Shown here: positions 26,464 through 36,012 of the stretch, piece by piece
How the letters are laid out: each line of letters starts with the position of its first letter
Position numbering within the stretch: the first letter of the stretch is position 1
Source of the DNA: Rhodothermales bacterium
Lineage (GTDB): Bacteria; Bacteroidota; Rhodothermia; Rhodothermales; Bin80
DNA: 64,000 bases
Assembly (NCBI GenBank): GCA_951812585.1
Contig: OX638318.1
Span: 2,850,380 to 2,914,379 of the forward strand
Direction: 5' to 3'
Made by a program: the position numbers and the translations under genes
The notes under the pieces: model-generated
The model's database searches: none
What the model was told of the DNA's origin: nothing
What the model saw: the letters and a program-made list of their open reading frames with translations, nothing else

Positions 26464-27571
26464 TCAGGCACGGGCTTCCTTCGCGTGCTCCTTAAGGATG
26501 TCATGGATTTTAGCTGAGCTGCGCGTCATTGCGCAGGACCAATGTCCAAAGCCGCCGTGCGCATTCACTGCTTGTGTCCACTGTTTAAGGGCGGCGAACT
26601 TTGTGCGGTCCTGTTCCGTCTCAATCCCTTTGGCTTCCAGGACCAGCATGGCACCCGATTGCAGTCGAACAAGAAAGTCGGGTCGATATTTGCGCACCAC
26701 ACCACGATAGATGTAGAGGATTTCCAAACCCAGGTGATCGTTCTTCACCCAGGCTTTGACTTCTGGAGCACTGTCGAGCGCCTTGGCGTCTGTTTCTTCA
26801 CGCGTGCTATCGTACACGCAGAAGTTGATGTGGCTCTTGCGCGCGGGTCCGCAGGGCTTGCCCGTGTACCATAGTCTCATGTCTCCCGTTGAAGCGAGGG
26901 GGCGGTCGCTGTCAAAAATCGGTTCCAGCAGTTAGGTATTCTGGTAGCGAATGGCCTGCCACACATGGTGCACCACCCTTGTAAGGTTCAGCGTGATGGT
27001 CAGGCGTCGCCTTAAGGGATTTGCGTTGAATGTCGTTGGCCTGATCACTATGCGGTCGGACTGGATGTACCCATCTATCAGTCTGACGAGTTGAGCCTTG
27101 AGCTGTGCCCTTCCGCCTCTCCAGTTGGGTTGCATTGGGGCATATACCTGAATGGCTGTTTCAAAAACGATGCGCTGCATTCGATACTCGTCCGCCAGCG
27201 CCTTCAACTTAATTTCCTCGACTCTATTGATATCGGCCTTGCTGATTGGCAGGTTTTCGCTCGGCTCGTCAAATAGCGAGGGATACGCCGCACTTGTCCT
27301 TTGTTTTGCGTACAGCCTCAATAATGGTGCGTGGATCGTTGTGCTCATGCACATGCAGCGAAACTGTCGGCACCGCGAACGAAGTGTGCTCGGTCTTGCC
27401 GCCCCAGCTTATCTCTGGGTCAATGTGCGGGTCGTGCTTATATGACTTTGCGTCCAAGTCCGGATCGTTGGCGGGTGTCACCAGTCCGACGGGTGGGTTA
27501 TTCGCGCGCTCCTTGTCGACGTGAGCGTAGGACTCAATGCTCTTACCGGACTTCTTTCATTGTTTGGCCAT
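26464..27571 (-). pseudogene. Collapsed type III-like restriction-modification locus
   Basis: Read leftwards from an ATG at 27571: after four codons (MAKQ) a TGA stops the frame, then it continues KSIESYAHVDKERANNPPVGL and PDLDAKSYKHDPHIDPEISWGG. This is the N-terminus of adenine methyltransferases of this locus type. It continues to DPRTIIEAVRK, shifts frame, then SLFDEPSENLP. Next it jumps to the C-terminal third of the partner restriction subunit (LADEYRMQRIVFETA, RRRLTITLNLTRVVHHVW). An in-frame TAA follows RYQNT (26932-26934), and the frame resumes LLEPIFDSDRPLASTGDMR through KSHINFCVYDST and the PD-(D/E)XK-like YRPDFLVRL, MLVLEAKG. The methyltransferase core and helicase are deleted. 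Confidence 0.75.
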
Positions 27572-27719
27572 TGGCAATCACTTCATTGTATCCAAGCCGC
27601 ATCAGCCCGCGCTGGCGCCCAATACACCTTAGGTCGCATGTCCCTTACGCGCTAGCGCTACGGTGACAGCAATCTTTAAAAAAATTTCCGTCCTGCGTCC
27701 CAAAGCGACTCACAGCGTG

Positions 27720-28712
27720 TCACACCTGCACGGTGTTGCCTATGGCCCGGTCGGCGCGCGACTTCGCTTCTTTTTCAAGGTAACTGGCCACAGCCAGGTC
27801 CTGAATCGCGTTGCCGACCGACTTGAAGAACGTAACCTCTTCGGGCGAACTGCGACCTTCGGCCGTGCCCAAGACGATTTCTCCAAGCTCGGCGCGAATA
27901 TGATCCGCGCCGATAAGCCCCTTGCTGATCGGCACGATAAGGTCTCCTGCCTCCTCCAGCGCAGCAACGCGTTGGTCGACAAACACGGCAGCACGACAGA
28001 CCGTCTCGGACGGGATCTCGGTCATATCCGGGCGAAATGAGCCGACGCCGTTGATGTGGCAGCCCGGCTTCACGCAATGGGGGTCAAACACAGGTGTGAG
28101 CGAGGTGGTAGCCGTGCAAATCACGTCGGCCTCGGCGAGCTGCGAGGGATGGGTCGCCACGATGGCGTCAATACCAAAGGCTTCTGCGGACTCCAGCGCG
28201 AATGCTGCTGCTTTGTCCTGACTTCGGCCAAATACTAGCAGCTTCACAATGGTCCGTACCTCCATGATTGCCGACAGCTGCGTGCGTGCTTGAACACCTG
28301 TGCCGAATACTGCCAGGGTAGACGCATCACGGTGCGCCAACAGGTCCGTAGCCAGCCCGGAAGCAGCGCCGGTGCGCAAGGCGGTGATAGATTCGCCGTC
28401 CATCAAGGCAAGCGGCGCGCCACGGGTCGCATCAAAGAGGAGCACCAGCGCATGAATGAACGGGAGGCCCGCCTGCACATTGTTGGGATAAACCATGACA
28501 ATCTTTTGCGCCACCTGCTGCGCCAGCGGCGAATACACTGGCATGAACAGTGCGCGTCCTCCGTGCTCGGGAATGCCCAGATTCATGCGCACGGGCACGG
28601 TGACGTTGCCGCGTGACAGTTCGGCAAACGCAGAACGCATGAGCGCAATCGCCTCCTTCATATCCACGAGCTGCTCGATGTCGTGGCGCGACAGGACATT
28701 GATCGTTTGCAT
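27720..28712 (-). CDS. Ornithine-cyclodeaminase-family reductase, likely delta1-pyrroline-2-carboxylate reductase
   Basis: From the ATG at 28712 the product is 330 aa. It has the OCD/mu-crystallin architecture: LMRSAFAELSRGN..VPVRM, GESITALRTGAASGLATDLLA, and a Rossmann motif FGTGVQARTQLSAI, with GCHINGVGSFRPDMTEIP later. Members either cyclise ornithine to proline or reduce delta1-pyrroline-2-carboxylate to L-proline with NAD(P)H. The gene lies directly downstream of a trans-3-hydroxyproline-dehydratase-type gene on the same strand, so the reductase role is preferred. A TTG at 28727 is an alternative start. Confidence 0.85.
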   Translation of the reverse strand: MQTINVLSRHDIEQLVDMKEAIALMRSAFAELSRGNVTVPVRMNLGIPEHGGRALFMPVYSPLAQQVAQKIVMVYPNNVQAGLPFIHALVLLFDATRGAPLALMDGESITALRTGAASGLATDLLAHRDASTLAVFGTGVQARTQLSAIMEVRTIVKLLVFGRSQDKAAAFALESAEAFGIDAIVATHPSQLAEADVICTATTSLTPVFDPHCVKPGCHINGVGSFRPDMTEIPSETVCRAAVFVDQRVAALEEAGDLIVPISKGLIGADHIRAELGEIVLGTAEGRSSPEEVTFFKSVGNAIQDLAVASYLEKEAKSRADRAIGNTVQV

Positions 28713-28758
28713 GGGCGGTGCTGGCAAGGTCTATACGGTGGGCGAATCGCTGGATGGG

Positions 28759-29799
28759 TTAGCGCAGGATGAAGCCATCCTTGAGCGGGTCGTTTGCATC
28801 GATGCAGAAGGTATGGCGGCCCGTGATGTAGGCGCGACCTTCTACTTCCGGCACGATAGCTTCGTGTGGGCCAAAAGTGGTGACGCCCGTGGCGCGCACA
28901 GTAAAGTTGCTGCCGATAATGCTCTCAATGACCAGGGGCTCGTCAAGGCCGATCTCACGCCGCGCATAGTGGAGCGCAGCACGGCCGCTGACGCCTGTCC
29001 CCGTAGGGCTTCGGTCCACTTCGCCTTCCGCAAAAACGCATACGTTGCGGCTGTGGCTGCTGGCCCTGTGCCCAGGCCCGACGAATATCGTGCCATACAA
29101 GAAGCCGAGATCGGCTTCAAAAGGATGCACTATGTCTGCGGATTCCATGATGGCATGCTTGATGGCCATGCCCTTCTGGATAAGCTCTCCGTATCGGTCC
29201 GGCGTGCATGTTATGCCCGCATCTGCGGCTTGCACGTACGCATAGTATGCACCGCCGTAAGCGATGTCGTACGGAATCACGCCGAGCTCTGGCACCCGAA
29301 CGGATCGGTCTAGCGCGTACGCAAAAGACGGCACATTCAGGAAACGAACCGAGCGGACCCTGCCGTCCTCAGTGGCAGCAAACGCTGTAATGAGCCCCGC
29401 TGGCGAGTCGATGCGCACGCAGGTTTCTGGTGTATTCATCGGAAGCAGCCCCGTCTCCAGTGCTACCGTGGTTACCGCGATGATGCCGTGGCCGCACATG
29501 GTGCTGTATCCTTCATTGTGCATGAACAGCACGCCGAAGTCTGCCTCCTTCGTGACAGGCGGCGTGACCAGGCAGCCGTACATGTCTGCATGGCCGCGCG
29601 GCTCCCACATCAGTGCTGTTCGGAACGTATCATGGTGCGCCATCAGCGTACGCCTACGTGCCAGGATCGTATCGCCCGCCGGAAGTGGGTAGCCGCTTAC
29701 GATTACCCGCAGCGGCTCGCCCTCGGTGTGGGCATCCACGGTAGTGATGCAAGGCGCGCCAGGGCGCCAGGACGTAAATCGCGCAAAGTCCAGGCTCAT
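28759..29799 (-). CDS. Proline-racemase superfamily, likely trans-3-hydroxy-L-proline dehydratase
   Basis: The 346-aa protein begins VDAHTEGEPLRVIVSG and carries the two catalytic loops of the family. MCGHG has Cys102, while DRSPTGTG has Thr266 in place of the second Cys of proline racemases and hydroxyproline epimerases. Cys plus Thr is the pattern of trans-3-hydroxy-L-proline dehydratases, which yield delta1-pyrroline-2-carboxylate. The downstream OCD-type gene would reduce that to L-proline, so the pair forms a short catabolic path. It diverges from the M1 peptidase gene. Confidence 0.88.
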   Translation of the reverse strand: MSLDFARFTSWRPGAPCITTVDAHTEGEPLRVIVSGYPLPAGDTILARRRTLMAHHDTFRTALMWEPRGHADMYGCLVTPPVTKEADFGVLFMHNEGYSTMCGHGIIAVTTVALETGLLPMNTPETCVRIDSPAGLITAFAATEDGRVRSVRFLNVPSFAYALDRSVRVPELGVIPYDIAYGGAYYAYVQAADAGITCTPDRYGELIQKGMAIKHAIMESADIVHPFEADLGFLYGTIFVGPGHRASSHSRNVCVFAEGEVDRSPTGTGVSGRAALHYARREIGLDEPLVIESIIGSNFTVRATGVTTFGPHEAIVPEVEGRAYITGRHTFCIDANDPLKDGFILR

Positions 29800-29941
29800 C
29801 GGAGGGTGTCTGCTTTATGAACGGGGGTGCGCCGCTAACAAGCAAGGCAAACTTCAACCAGCCTCCCGCGGTGGTGGTTCAAGGCCGGTTGCATTCTAGC
29901 CCCTCGGTTGCTTACCGTAGAGCTTACAGAACACAATTCCC

Positions 29942-32107
29942 ATGACACGCTTTGTCCTTATCGCTATTGTCACGGCCTGCACGCTGCTGCCCACGCCAGC
30001 GGCGATGGCGCAGTCCACAGACATCTACCGCCGGCCGCTCCAAGCCGAGCGAAGTCGCACCTACGATGCCCTCCACTACAAGGTTCACCTGCGCTTTGAC
30101 GAGTCGACACGCTCGTTTTTTGGCACGAACACCATCACGCTCTCGCCGCTGCACGATGGCTTTACGAAGGCTGTCCTCGATGCCGAAACGTTTGTGGTCA
30201 CCAGCGCGACCGATGCCCAGGGAGACCTGCTGCGCTTTGAGCAGATGCCGCATAGCCTTGTGGTGCACTTCGATGCGCCGCATGCCTATGGAGATACCCT
30301 GACTTTCACGGTGGCCTACGAGGCGCATGATGTGGATGTGGACGGTGAAGCCTTTGGCGTATCCGCCTCCTACGACCTCGGACTCGGCTTCAAGGAGGCA
30401 ACGGAGGATAATCCACAGCTTATCAACACGCTGTCGTTTCCGCGCGGCGCACGGCACTGGATGCCCTGCTACGATCACCCGAATGATCGCGCAACCAACG
30501 AAACGCTGATTACGGTGAGCACAGACTACCAGGCGCTGTCAAACGGTCGCCTGGTATCGGTGACGGAAGCAGGCGATGGATTACACACGTACCACTGGCT
30601 GCAGGAGCTTCCGCACCCGACCTATCTCTACGTCCTGGTGGCGGGACCCTACGTAGTCTTGGAGGACTCCCTGGGAAGCCTGCCGGTGAACTACTGGGTG
30701 TATCCCAAGGATGTAGACGATGCCATGCGTTCGTTTCACCGCACGCCGGAAATCCTGCAGTTCCTCACCGATGTCTACGGAGTACCGTACCCGTGGATCA
30801 AGTACGATCAGGTCACGATCCCAGGTATTGGTGGCGGCGCCGAAAGTACCACGGCCACCGTCCTTGGACAATCAACGATCCACGACGAAAATGCGGAGCA
30901 AGACTTTCCCAGCGACTGGCTTGTGGCCCATGAGGCTGCACATCAGTGGTGGGGCAACCTGATTTCCTATCGCGATTGGCCCGAAACCTGGCTAAGCGAA
31001 AACTTCGCCACGTACAGTGAATATATCTGGGCGCGCTATGCGCACGGGGCGGACGAAGGCGCGGTCAACCTGCTGCGCAAGAAGGCGTCCTACTTCAATG
31101 AAGCACGCACGCGCTATGTGCGGCCGGTGGTGTTTCACCGCTGGGAATACCCCAACCACAACTTTGACCGCCACACATACCAGAAGGGCGCCGTAATCCT
31201 CGAAATGCTGAGCAGCATCATGGGCGAACGGAATTTCCAGCGTGCACAGCGTCATTTCCTGACCAAGCATGCCTTCCAGCCTGTAGAAACACAGGACCTC
31301 ATGGTTGCCATCAAGGAGGCGACCGGTCAGAATCTGGACTGGTTCTTTGATCAGTGGATTTTCCGCGCGGGGCATCCGGTGCTGGAAGTCAGCACCTCTT
31401 GGGATGCCACCGGGAACCATTTGGCACTGAATGTGGCACAGGTGCATGATACGCTGTTCGGCGTGCCGGCGGCCTATCGCTTACCTGTAACCGTGCGGAT
31501 GGAAGCCGAAGGCGATACGTTGTTGCGCGAAGAGATCTGGCTCACCAGACGATCGCATGAGTTCATCTTTACTCTGTCGCAAAAGCCTGATCTGGTGCGA
31601 TTTGACGATGGCGACCGGCTTCTCGCCGAATGGACGCACTCGAAGTCCATTGAAGAGCTTCTTTATCAGCTGCGGCGCGACAACGCCCTTGGGCGCGCAT
31701 GGGCGGCCAGAGAAATAGCGGAGCATGTGGGCGCCCCGCATGTGCAGGAAGCACTCTTGGTCGGCGCCGAACATGATCCTTTCTGGCATGTCCGGGTGGC
31801 GGCAATCGAGGCCGTTGGCGGAGCAGCCAGCGACGAATTCCTGAAAGCGCGCAGCCTGGACTCTCATTCCAACGTTCGGGCAGCGGCGCTTCGCACGCTG
31901 GGTGACCGGCGCCAAGCTGCGCACGTCGAATTCTTCAAGGCACGCTTTGACGAGGACGACAGCTACGTGGCGCGCGCCGAAGCGCTTAGGAGCTTAGGCA
32001 AGGTGGGTGAGGGCGCGGTGCGCGCCTTCCTGGAAGCCGCAGCACAGGTAAAGTCTCCACGCAATGTGGTGCGCACGGCAGCGGAATGGGCCCTGGGCCA
32101 ACTTTAG
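29942..32107 (+). CDS. Secreted M1-family metallopeptidase with HEAT-type C-terminus
   Basis: The 721-aa product has signal peptide MTRFVLIAIVTACTLLPTPAAMAQ. The gluzincin domain has GGGAES in place of the GAMEN exopeptidase motif, the zinc site HEAAH (residues 330-334) and the third ligand Glu353 (WLSENFATY), giving HExxH-x18-E. The last about 170 residues are helical repeats (VGAPHVQEALLVGAEHDPFWHVR, SHSNVRAAALRTLGDRR) of HEAT/PBS type. It is expected to trim peptides in the periplasm or outside the cell. The 142-nt divergent gap upstream should hold promoters for both directions. Confidence 0.92.
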   Translation: MTRFVLIAIVTACTLLPTPAAMAQSTDIYRRPLQAERSRTYDALHYKVHLRFDESTRSFFGTNTITLSPLHDGFTKAVLDAETFVVTSATDAQGDLLRFEQMPHSLVVHFDAPHAYGDTLTFTVAYEAHDVDVDGEAFGVSASYDLGLGFKEATEDNPQLINTLSFPRGARHWMPCYDHPNDRATNETLITVSTDYQALSNGRLVSVTEAGDGLHTYHWLQELPHPTYLYVLVAGPYVVLEDSLGSLPVNYWVYPKDVDDAMRSFHRTPEILQFLTDVYGVPYPWIKYDQVTIPGIGGGAESTTATVLGQSTIHDENAEQDFPSDWLVAHEAAHQWWGNLISYRDWPETWLSENFATYSEYIWARYAHGADEGAVNLLRKKASYFNEARTRYVRPVVFHRWEYPNHNFDRHTYQKGAVILEMLSSIMGERNFQRAQRHFLTKHAFQPVETQDLMVAIKEATGQNLDWFFDQWIFRAGHPVLEVSTSWDATGNHLALNVAQVHDTLFGVPAAYRLPVTVRMEAEGDTLLREEIWLTRRSHEFIFTLSQKPDLVRFDDGDRLLAEWTHSKSIEELLYQLRRDNALGRAWAAREIAEHVGAPHVQEALLVGAEHDPFWHVRVAAIEAVGGAASDEFLKARSLDSHSNVRAAALRTLGDRRQAAHVEFFKARFDEDDSYVARAEALRSLGKVGEGAVRAFLEAAAQVKSPRNVVRTAAEWALGQL

Positions 32108-32286
32108 CAACTATCACAGCATAGCCGTGGATTGGGAGGGGCCTTGGTGGATCCGGCCGCGCGGAGTGGCTTCTTCTTCGTGTTGTAACCCTTTTTAAAC
32201 GGTGCCGGGGCACGGCTGCGCCGCTCAGAACGTGGCGTTCACCCAAGAGTCCCTGACACCGTGCGCACAGCCCTTGGAGCAAGGGT

Positions 32287-33096
32287 CTAACGCGCAAGCG
32301 CTACGGTAGTCCAGAGCTTTAACTGTTCCTGCGTGGCACCGCCCGTGCCTTGGCGTTGGGCAGGGCCTTGGCGGCCGCCCGCGAAGCGGCCTTGCTGGCC
32401 GCCGCCAAAGCCCGCACCTCCACGTCCGCCGCCTCCACGTATACCACGTCCAGCACCGCCCGCGTCGTCCAAGCCTTGGCGCATATTGCTCAGATCAGCC
32501 TGCGGTGTTTCCAATCCCATGCCGATGGTACTGCCGGCTCCGGCGGCGAGTGCAAAATGCGTGCTGGAATTCAGCGGCACGCGAAGTTCAATCGTAAGCG
32601 TGCCAAATTCCATCGACGCGTCTACGCCTACATTGGGCAGGCTGTTGATGGGGTGTCGCTGCACCGACTCGCCCTGCACAATCTCAAAGTGGCTGATGGC
32701 TTGGGCAAAACGGGCTTGCATTTGTTCCGGTCCATCCGCGTCGTTGAGCTCCGTAGGCGGCCTTCCTTGTCGCCCCATTGACGCAAGCCCCGTCGGAAAA
32801 CGAAGCCCAATGGCTTTTTCCCGCCCGCCCTCCGGGTCAAACCAGAAATTCAGGCCGCGCATCATGATCTGGCGTACCAACCGCGGATTGTGGGTTACGA
32901 AAGCGATGTACAAGTTGTCCCGGTCGTTGAGCACGCCCAGAGAAAACTCCTCGTTGTCCACCGGGCGCAAGGCACCTGCCCAGTCGGCTACCTGGGCATC
33001 GACGGTGAGCGTGCCGGGTGGATTCTGGCTGACAAGCGACTGCGTGGAAGAACAGCCGGCCAAAAGAATGGCGACAAGCAGCGAACACCGAACCAT
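32287..33096 (-). CDS. Lipoprotein with CBM9-like domain and Gly-rich tail
   Basis: The 269-aa product has lipobox LAGC (MVRCSLLVAILLAGC). Residues about 25-190 (LTVDAQVADWAGALRPVD, NLYIAFVTHNPRLVRQIM) resemble the carbohydrate-binding family 9-like fold common in Bacteroidota lipoproteins. A Gly/Gln/Arg-rich segment follows (RGIRGGGGRGGAGFGGGQQG). It is the last gene of a three-gene minus-strand operon, 19 nt after the barrel gene. The 180-nt convergent gap with the M1 peptidase contains a weak GC hairpin at 32202-32213. Confidence 0.65.
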   Translation of the reverse strand: MVRCSLLVAILLAGCSSTQSLVSQNPPGTLTVDAQVADWAGALRPVDNEEFSLGVLNDRDNLYIAFVTHNPRLVRQIMMRGLNFWFDPEGGREKAIGLRFPTGLASMGRQGRPPTELNDADGPEQMQARFAQAISHFEIVQGESVQRHPINSLPNVGVDASMEFGTLTIELRVPLNSSTHFALAAGAGSTIGMGLETPQADLSNMRQGLDDAGGAGRGIRGGGGRGGAGFGGGQQGRFAGGRQGPAQRQGTGGATQEQLKLWTTVALAR

Positions 33097-33115
33097 AGAA
33101 GCCTCCTCGTTAAGT

Positions 33116-35983
33116 CTATAGTCTAAAGTTGCGAAGCCGGTACGACAAATTCAGCATGATGTAGCGGCCCAGGGTCTGAGTCTGGTTGTCCTCAGTGTAG
33201 ATGTCGGTAACCGTACGCGTGAGGTTGTTGTTCTGTGCCAGGACATCAGCGACCAGGAGCTTGACCTGAACGGATTGGTCCTTCAAGAACTTGTATCCAA
33301 CGCCGAGATTCAGCAGCGTGCTGCTTTGATCGAAGGTGTCGCCGAGGCCGGTGTACTGCATAAGCGCCAAGTTGCTTTCCAGAACCAGACGCGGGAGCGG
33401 CATCCAATAAAAGCGCACGCCGGCATTGTGCAGCAGGTAGTTGTTATCCAGTTCAGGGTATAGGCTGTTATGGACCAGCGAATACATGCCGCTGTACGAC
33501 AACGTGAAGTCCAGCTCCGGGCTGATGTTACTGCTGATCACAGCGCCGCCGCTCAGCCCCGTAACCTCGGATGTGTTGGAGAATCCATCTATAATCCCGG
33601 GGGTCTGCGTATAGTTGACGCGACCATTGACGTTGACGTTGGTCTTCCAGAGCGGTACGCCCACGGTAAAGAATGAACGCACATTCCACTGGTGGCCCAG
33701 GTTCTCCGGCTGTGTAAACTGTGCGCCCTGCAAGAGCACGACATTGGGACGCAGCATGGTGTCCGCCTGCGCAAAGAACGAACTGTTACCGATGTAGTCG
33801 GTCGTGTACCCCGCGCTAACCATGCCCATGAGCGTGCGGGTGCCTTGTGCATAGTTGTAGCGTGCCACCAGGGAATGTCCATAGCTCGGCTTCAGATGCG
33901 GATTGCCGCTGGAGAGCTGCAGTGGATTCGTGTTGTCGACGACCTCCTGGAGCTGATTTATTGACGGCGTATTGGTGCTGGTGCGATAGAACAGGCGCAG
34001 GCTGTTGGTGCGTGAAAACCGGTACATGACCATGGCATAGGGCAAGAAGCTCAGAAAGGAGCGATCCACCTCCAGCGCATGCGGAAAAGTGGCCTCTCCC
34101 AATAGCCGCTCATCCTGCAGTTGAAAACCCGCCGTGCCGCTCAGCTTGGTACCTCTACCCCGCAAGCTGAGGCCGCCGCTCTGCCGCCTGACGTTGTTGT
34201 CGAAGACACTCGAAAACGCGGTGTCCAGCACCGTATAGGCACCCGCGACGGGATCTAGCACATGGGCGCGCCGATCCGAATCGCTCCTCGACAGCGAAGG
34301 ACGGTAGCTGAGCTCTATTTGTCCGCGTTCCCCCAACGGCTCAGTATAGGACACGACCATGGACAGCGCCTGGCCATCCTGGTTCGCGTCAATGCGCTGA
34401 TCGTACGCCAGCGTTGAGTCAGGAACCACGCCGCGATTGCCGAAGAAATCGCTCGAGGAACGCTGATCTGTGTCACCCCAGCGGTCATTCAGGCCGATGC
34501 CGACATTGGCGGAAACTGTTCGCCCTCGCTTGGCAAATCGGTGTCGGTACAAAATGTTGGCGCTGGAGGTATATCCGCTGTTGTCGCTTGCATAGTCGTT
34601 GGAAGTTCGGCTCAGCAGCCTGCCATCCGGCATGCTGTTGACGCCATCCAACAGGCTGGTGGATGCGTTTTGCTGAAAGCTTACGCGTGGCATAAAGATG
34701 ATGGAGTTGTTTTCATCGATGGTGTACGTCATGCGCATGTTAAAGCGGTGGTTCTGGTTGCCGCTCTCGGCGAAGTTCGTCTCGTTGTACCGCTGCGACT
34801 GCGCATCTGCAAGGACATATTCCCGATCCAGGAGCACATCGGAAGTGTTGTCGTTGTCGTTAAAGAAGTAGCTCGATGAAACGCGGATGCTCTGACCCCA
34901 CTCATCCGAGTAGTTGACGCCCACGGCATTCGTGGTGCTGATGCCTGGCTGCTGTCCGATCAAGAAGTTGGACGGGTTGGAGCTGAGGCCACCACCGCGG
35001 CCGCCAAACCCACCGCCCCGGTCACTGCCACCACCGCTGCCGCCAAATCCGCCCCCTCCACGACCGCCGCGTCCGATGCGACCGCCGGCACCGCCGCGCC
35101 GTCCTCCAGCCGTGCCCAGGACCCCTAAAAGGTCTTCCGAAGAAAAGTTCTGCTGATTGACGTTGTTGCCCATGCCGATGATGGATACGCGGCGCTCTTC
35201 ATCAAAGATGTTGACGCTTCCGCCCCCGCTGTAGCGGGACTCCGTGCCGTAGCCGCCATGCAGCTTGCCGAACTGGCCTACTTGCATGCCGGGCCGCGTA
35301 ACGATGTTGATGGTCTTTTCGGTGTTGCCATCGTTGAAGCCAGTAAACTGCGCCTGGTCGCTGAGGCGATCATACACCTCGATCTCCTTGACAATCTCGG
35401 CAGGCATGTTCCGTAGCGCGAGGGTAGGGTCCTGCCCGAAGAACTCTCTACCGTCCAGCAGCACCCGACGCACTGCTTCGCCCTGCGCTTGGACTTCACC
35501 GTTTTCAACCGTGATGCCGGGCATCTTGCGCACCAGCGCTTCGGCGTCAGCGTCCGGGTTGACCTGGTATGCGTCGGCGTTGAAAACAGTCGTGTCCCCG
35601 CGCATAATGACACGCTCCTGCTCACCAAGCACCATGACTTCCTCGCTTTCGACGGCTGACTCTTCCATGACAATCACGCCCAGGTTCTGGTCGCGCTCGC
35701 CTATGCGAATACGGCGCTCGATCGTTGTGAAGCCCACAAAAGACAGCCGTAGCAGGTAGGTGCCTGCCTGGGCAATGCGTAGCCGAAACAGGCCCGAATC
35801 ATTGGTAGCCATGCCCGCAAAAGGAGCCGCATCGCCAGTCTCAAAGACCGCCACGTTGACGCCCCCCAAGGCCGTGCTGTCAGCGCTAGAGACCACCGTA
35901 CCGGACAGCACGATCCCGTCGGTGTGCTGGGCCGTTGCCTCGAGGGCCAGCAGGCAAGCAGCAAGCGCAAGAATGTATTTCAT
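33116..35983 (-). CDS. Outer-membrane beta-barrel protein with CarboxypepD_reg and plug-like domains
   Basis: The 955-aa product has signal peptide MKYILALAACLLALEATAQ. A CarboxypepD_regulatory-like domain follows (residues about 25-110, LSGTVVSSADSTALGGVNVAV). The plug-like region (PGITVENGEVQAQGEAVRRV, FGQDPTLALRNMPAEIVKEI) resembles that of TonB-dependent receptors, and a long OMP_b-brl_3-type barrel ends in aromatic strands (NLSYRLRNFRL). A Gly/Arg-rich block (about residues 294-338) is inserted between plug and barrel. It is the middle gene of the operon with a Spy-like protein upstream and a lipoprotein downstream, so it probably works as an outer-membrane uptake or export complex. Confidence 0.85.
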   Translation of the reverse strand: MKYILALAACLLALEATAQHTDGIVLSGTVVSSADSTALGGVNVAVFETGDAAPFAGMATNDSGLFRLRIAQAGTYLLRLSFVGFTTIERRIRIGERDQNLGVIVMEESAVESEEVMVLGEQERVIMRGDTTVFNADAYQVNPDADAEALVRKMPGITVENGEVQAQGEAVRRVLLDGREFFGQDPTLALRNMPAEIVKEIEVYDRLSDQAQFTGFNDGNTEKTINIVTRPGMQVGQFGKLHGGYGTESRYSGGGSVNIFDEERRVSIIGMGNNVNQQNFSSEDLLGVLGTAGGRRGGAGGRIGRGGRGGGGFGGSGGGSDRGGGFGGRGGGLSSNPSNFLIGQQPGISTTNAVGVNYSDEWGQSIRVSSSYFFNDNDNTSDVLLDREYVLADAQSQRYNETNFAESGNQNHRFNMRMTYTIDENNSIIFMPRVSFQQNASTSLLDGVNSMPDGRLLSRTSNDYASDNSGYTSSANILYRHRFAKRGRTVSANVGIGLNDRWGDTDQRSSSDFFGNRGVVPDSTLAYDQRIDANQDGQALSMVVSYTEPLGERGQIELSYRPSLSRSDSDRRAHVLDPVAGAYTVLDTAFSSVFDNNVRRQSGGLSLRGRGTKLSGTAGFQLQDERLLGEATFPHALEVDRSFLSFLPYAMVMYRFSRTNSLRLFYRTSTNTPSINQLQEVVDNTNPLQLSSGNPHLKPSYGHSLVARYNYAQGTRTLMGMVSAGYTTDYIGNSSFFAQADTMLRPNVVLLQGAQFTQPENLGHQWNVRSFFTVGVPLWKTNVNVNGRVNYTQTPGIIDGFSNTSEVTGLSGGAVISSNISPELDFTLSYSGMYSLVHNSLYPELDNNYLLHNAGVRFYWMPLPRLVLESNLALMQYTGLGDTFDQSSTLLNLGVGYKFLKDQSVQVKLLVADVLAQNNNLTRTVTDIYTEDNQTQTLGRYIMLNLSYRLRNFRL

Positions 35984-36012
35984 GGAAATAGCGATTCAGA
36001 GTTCAGGGATAG

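Noticed and set aside
32202..32213. Short hairpin as terminator between convergent genes
   Set aside because: Only a 5-bp stem with a 2-nt loop and no T-run on either strand; too weak to list.
35040..35110. Repeat-rich DNA in the barrel gene as a tandem-repeat locus
   Set aside because: It encodes the in-frame Gly/Arg-rich block and is explained by protein composition rather than exact DNA repeats.
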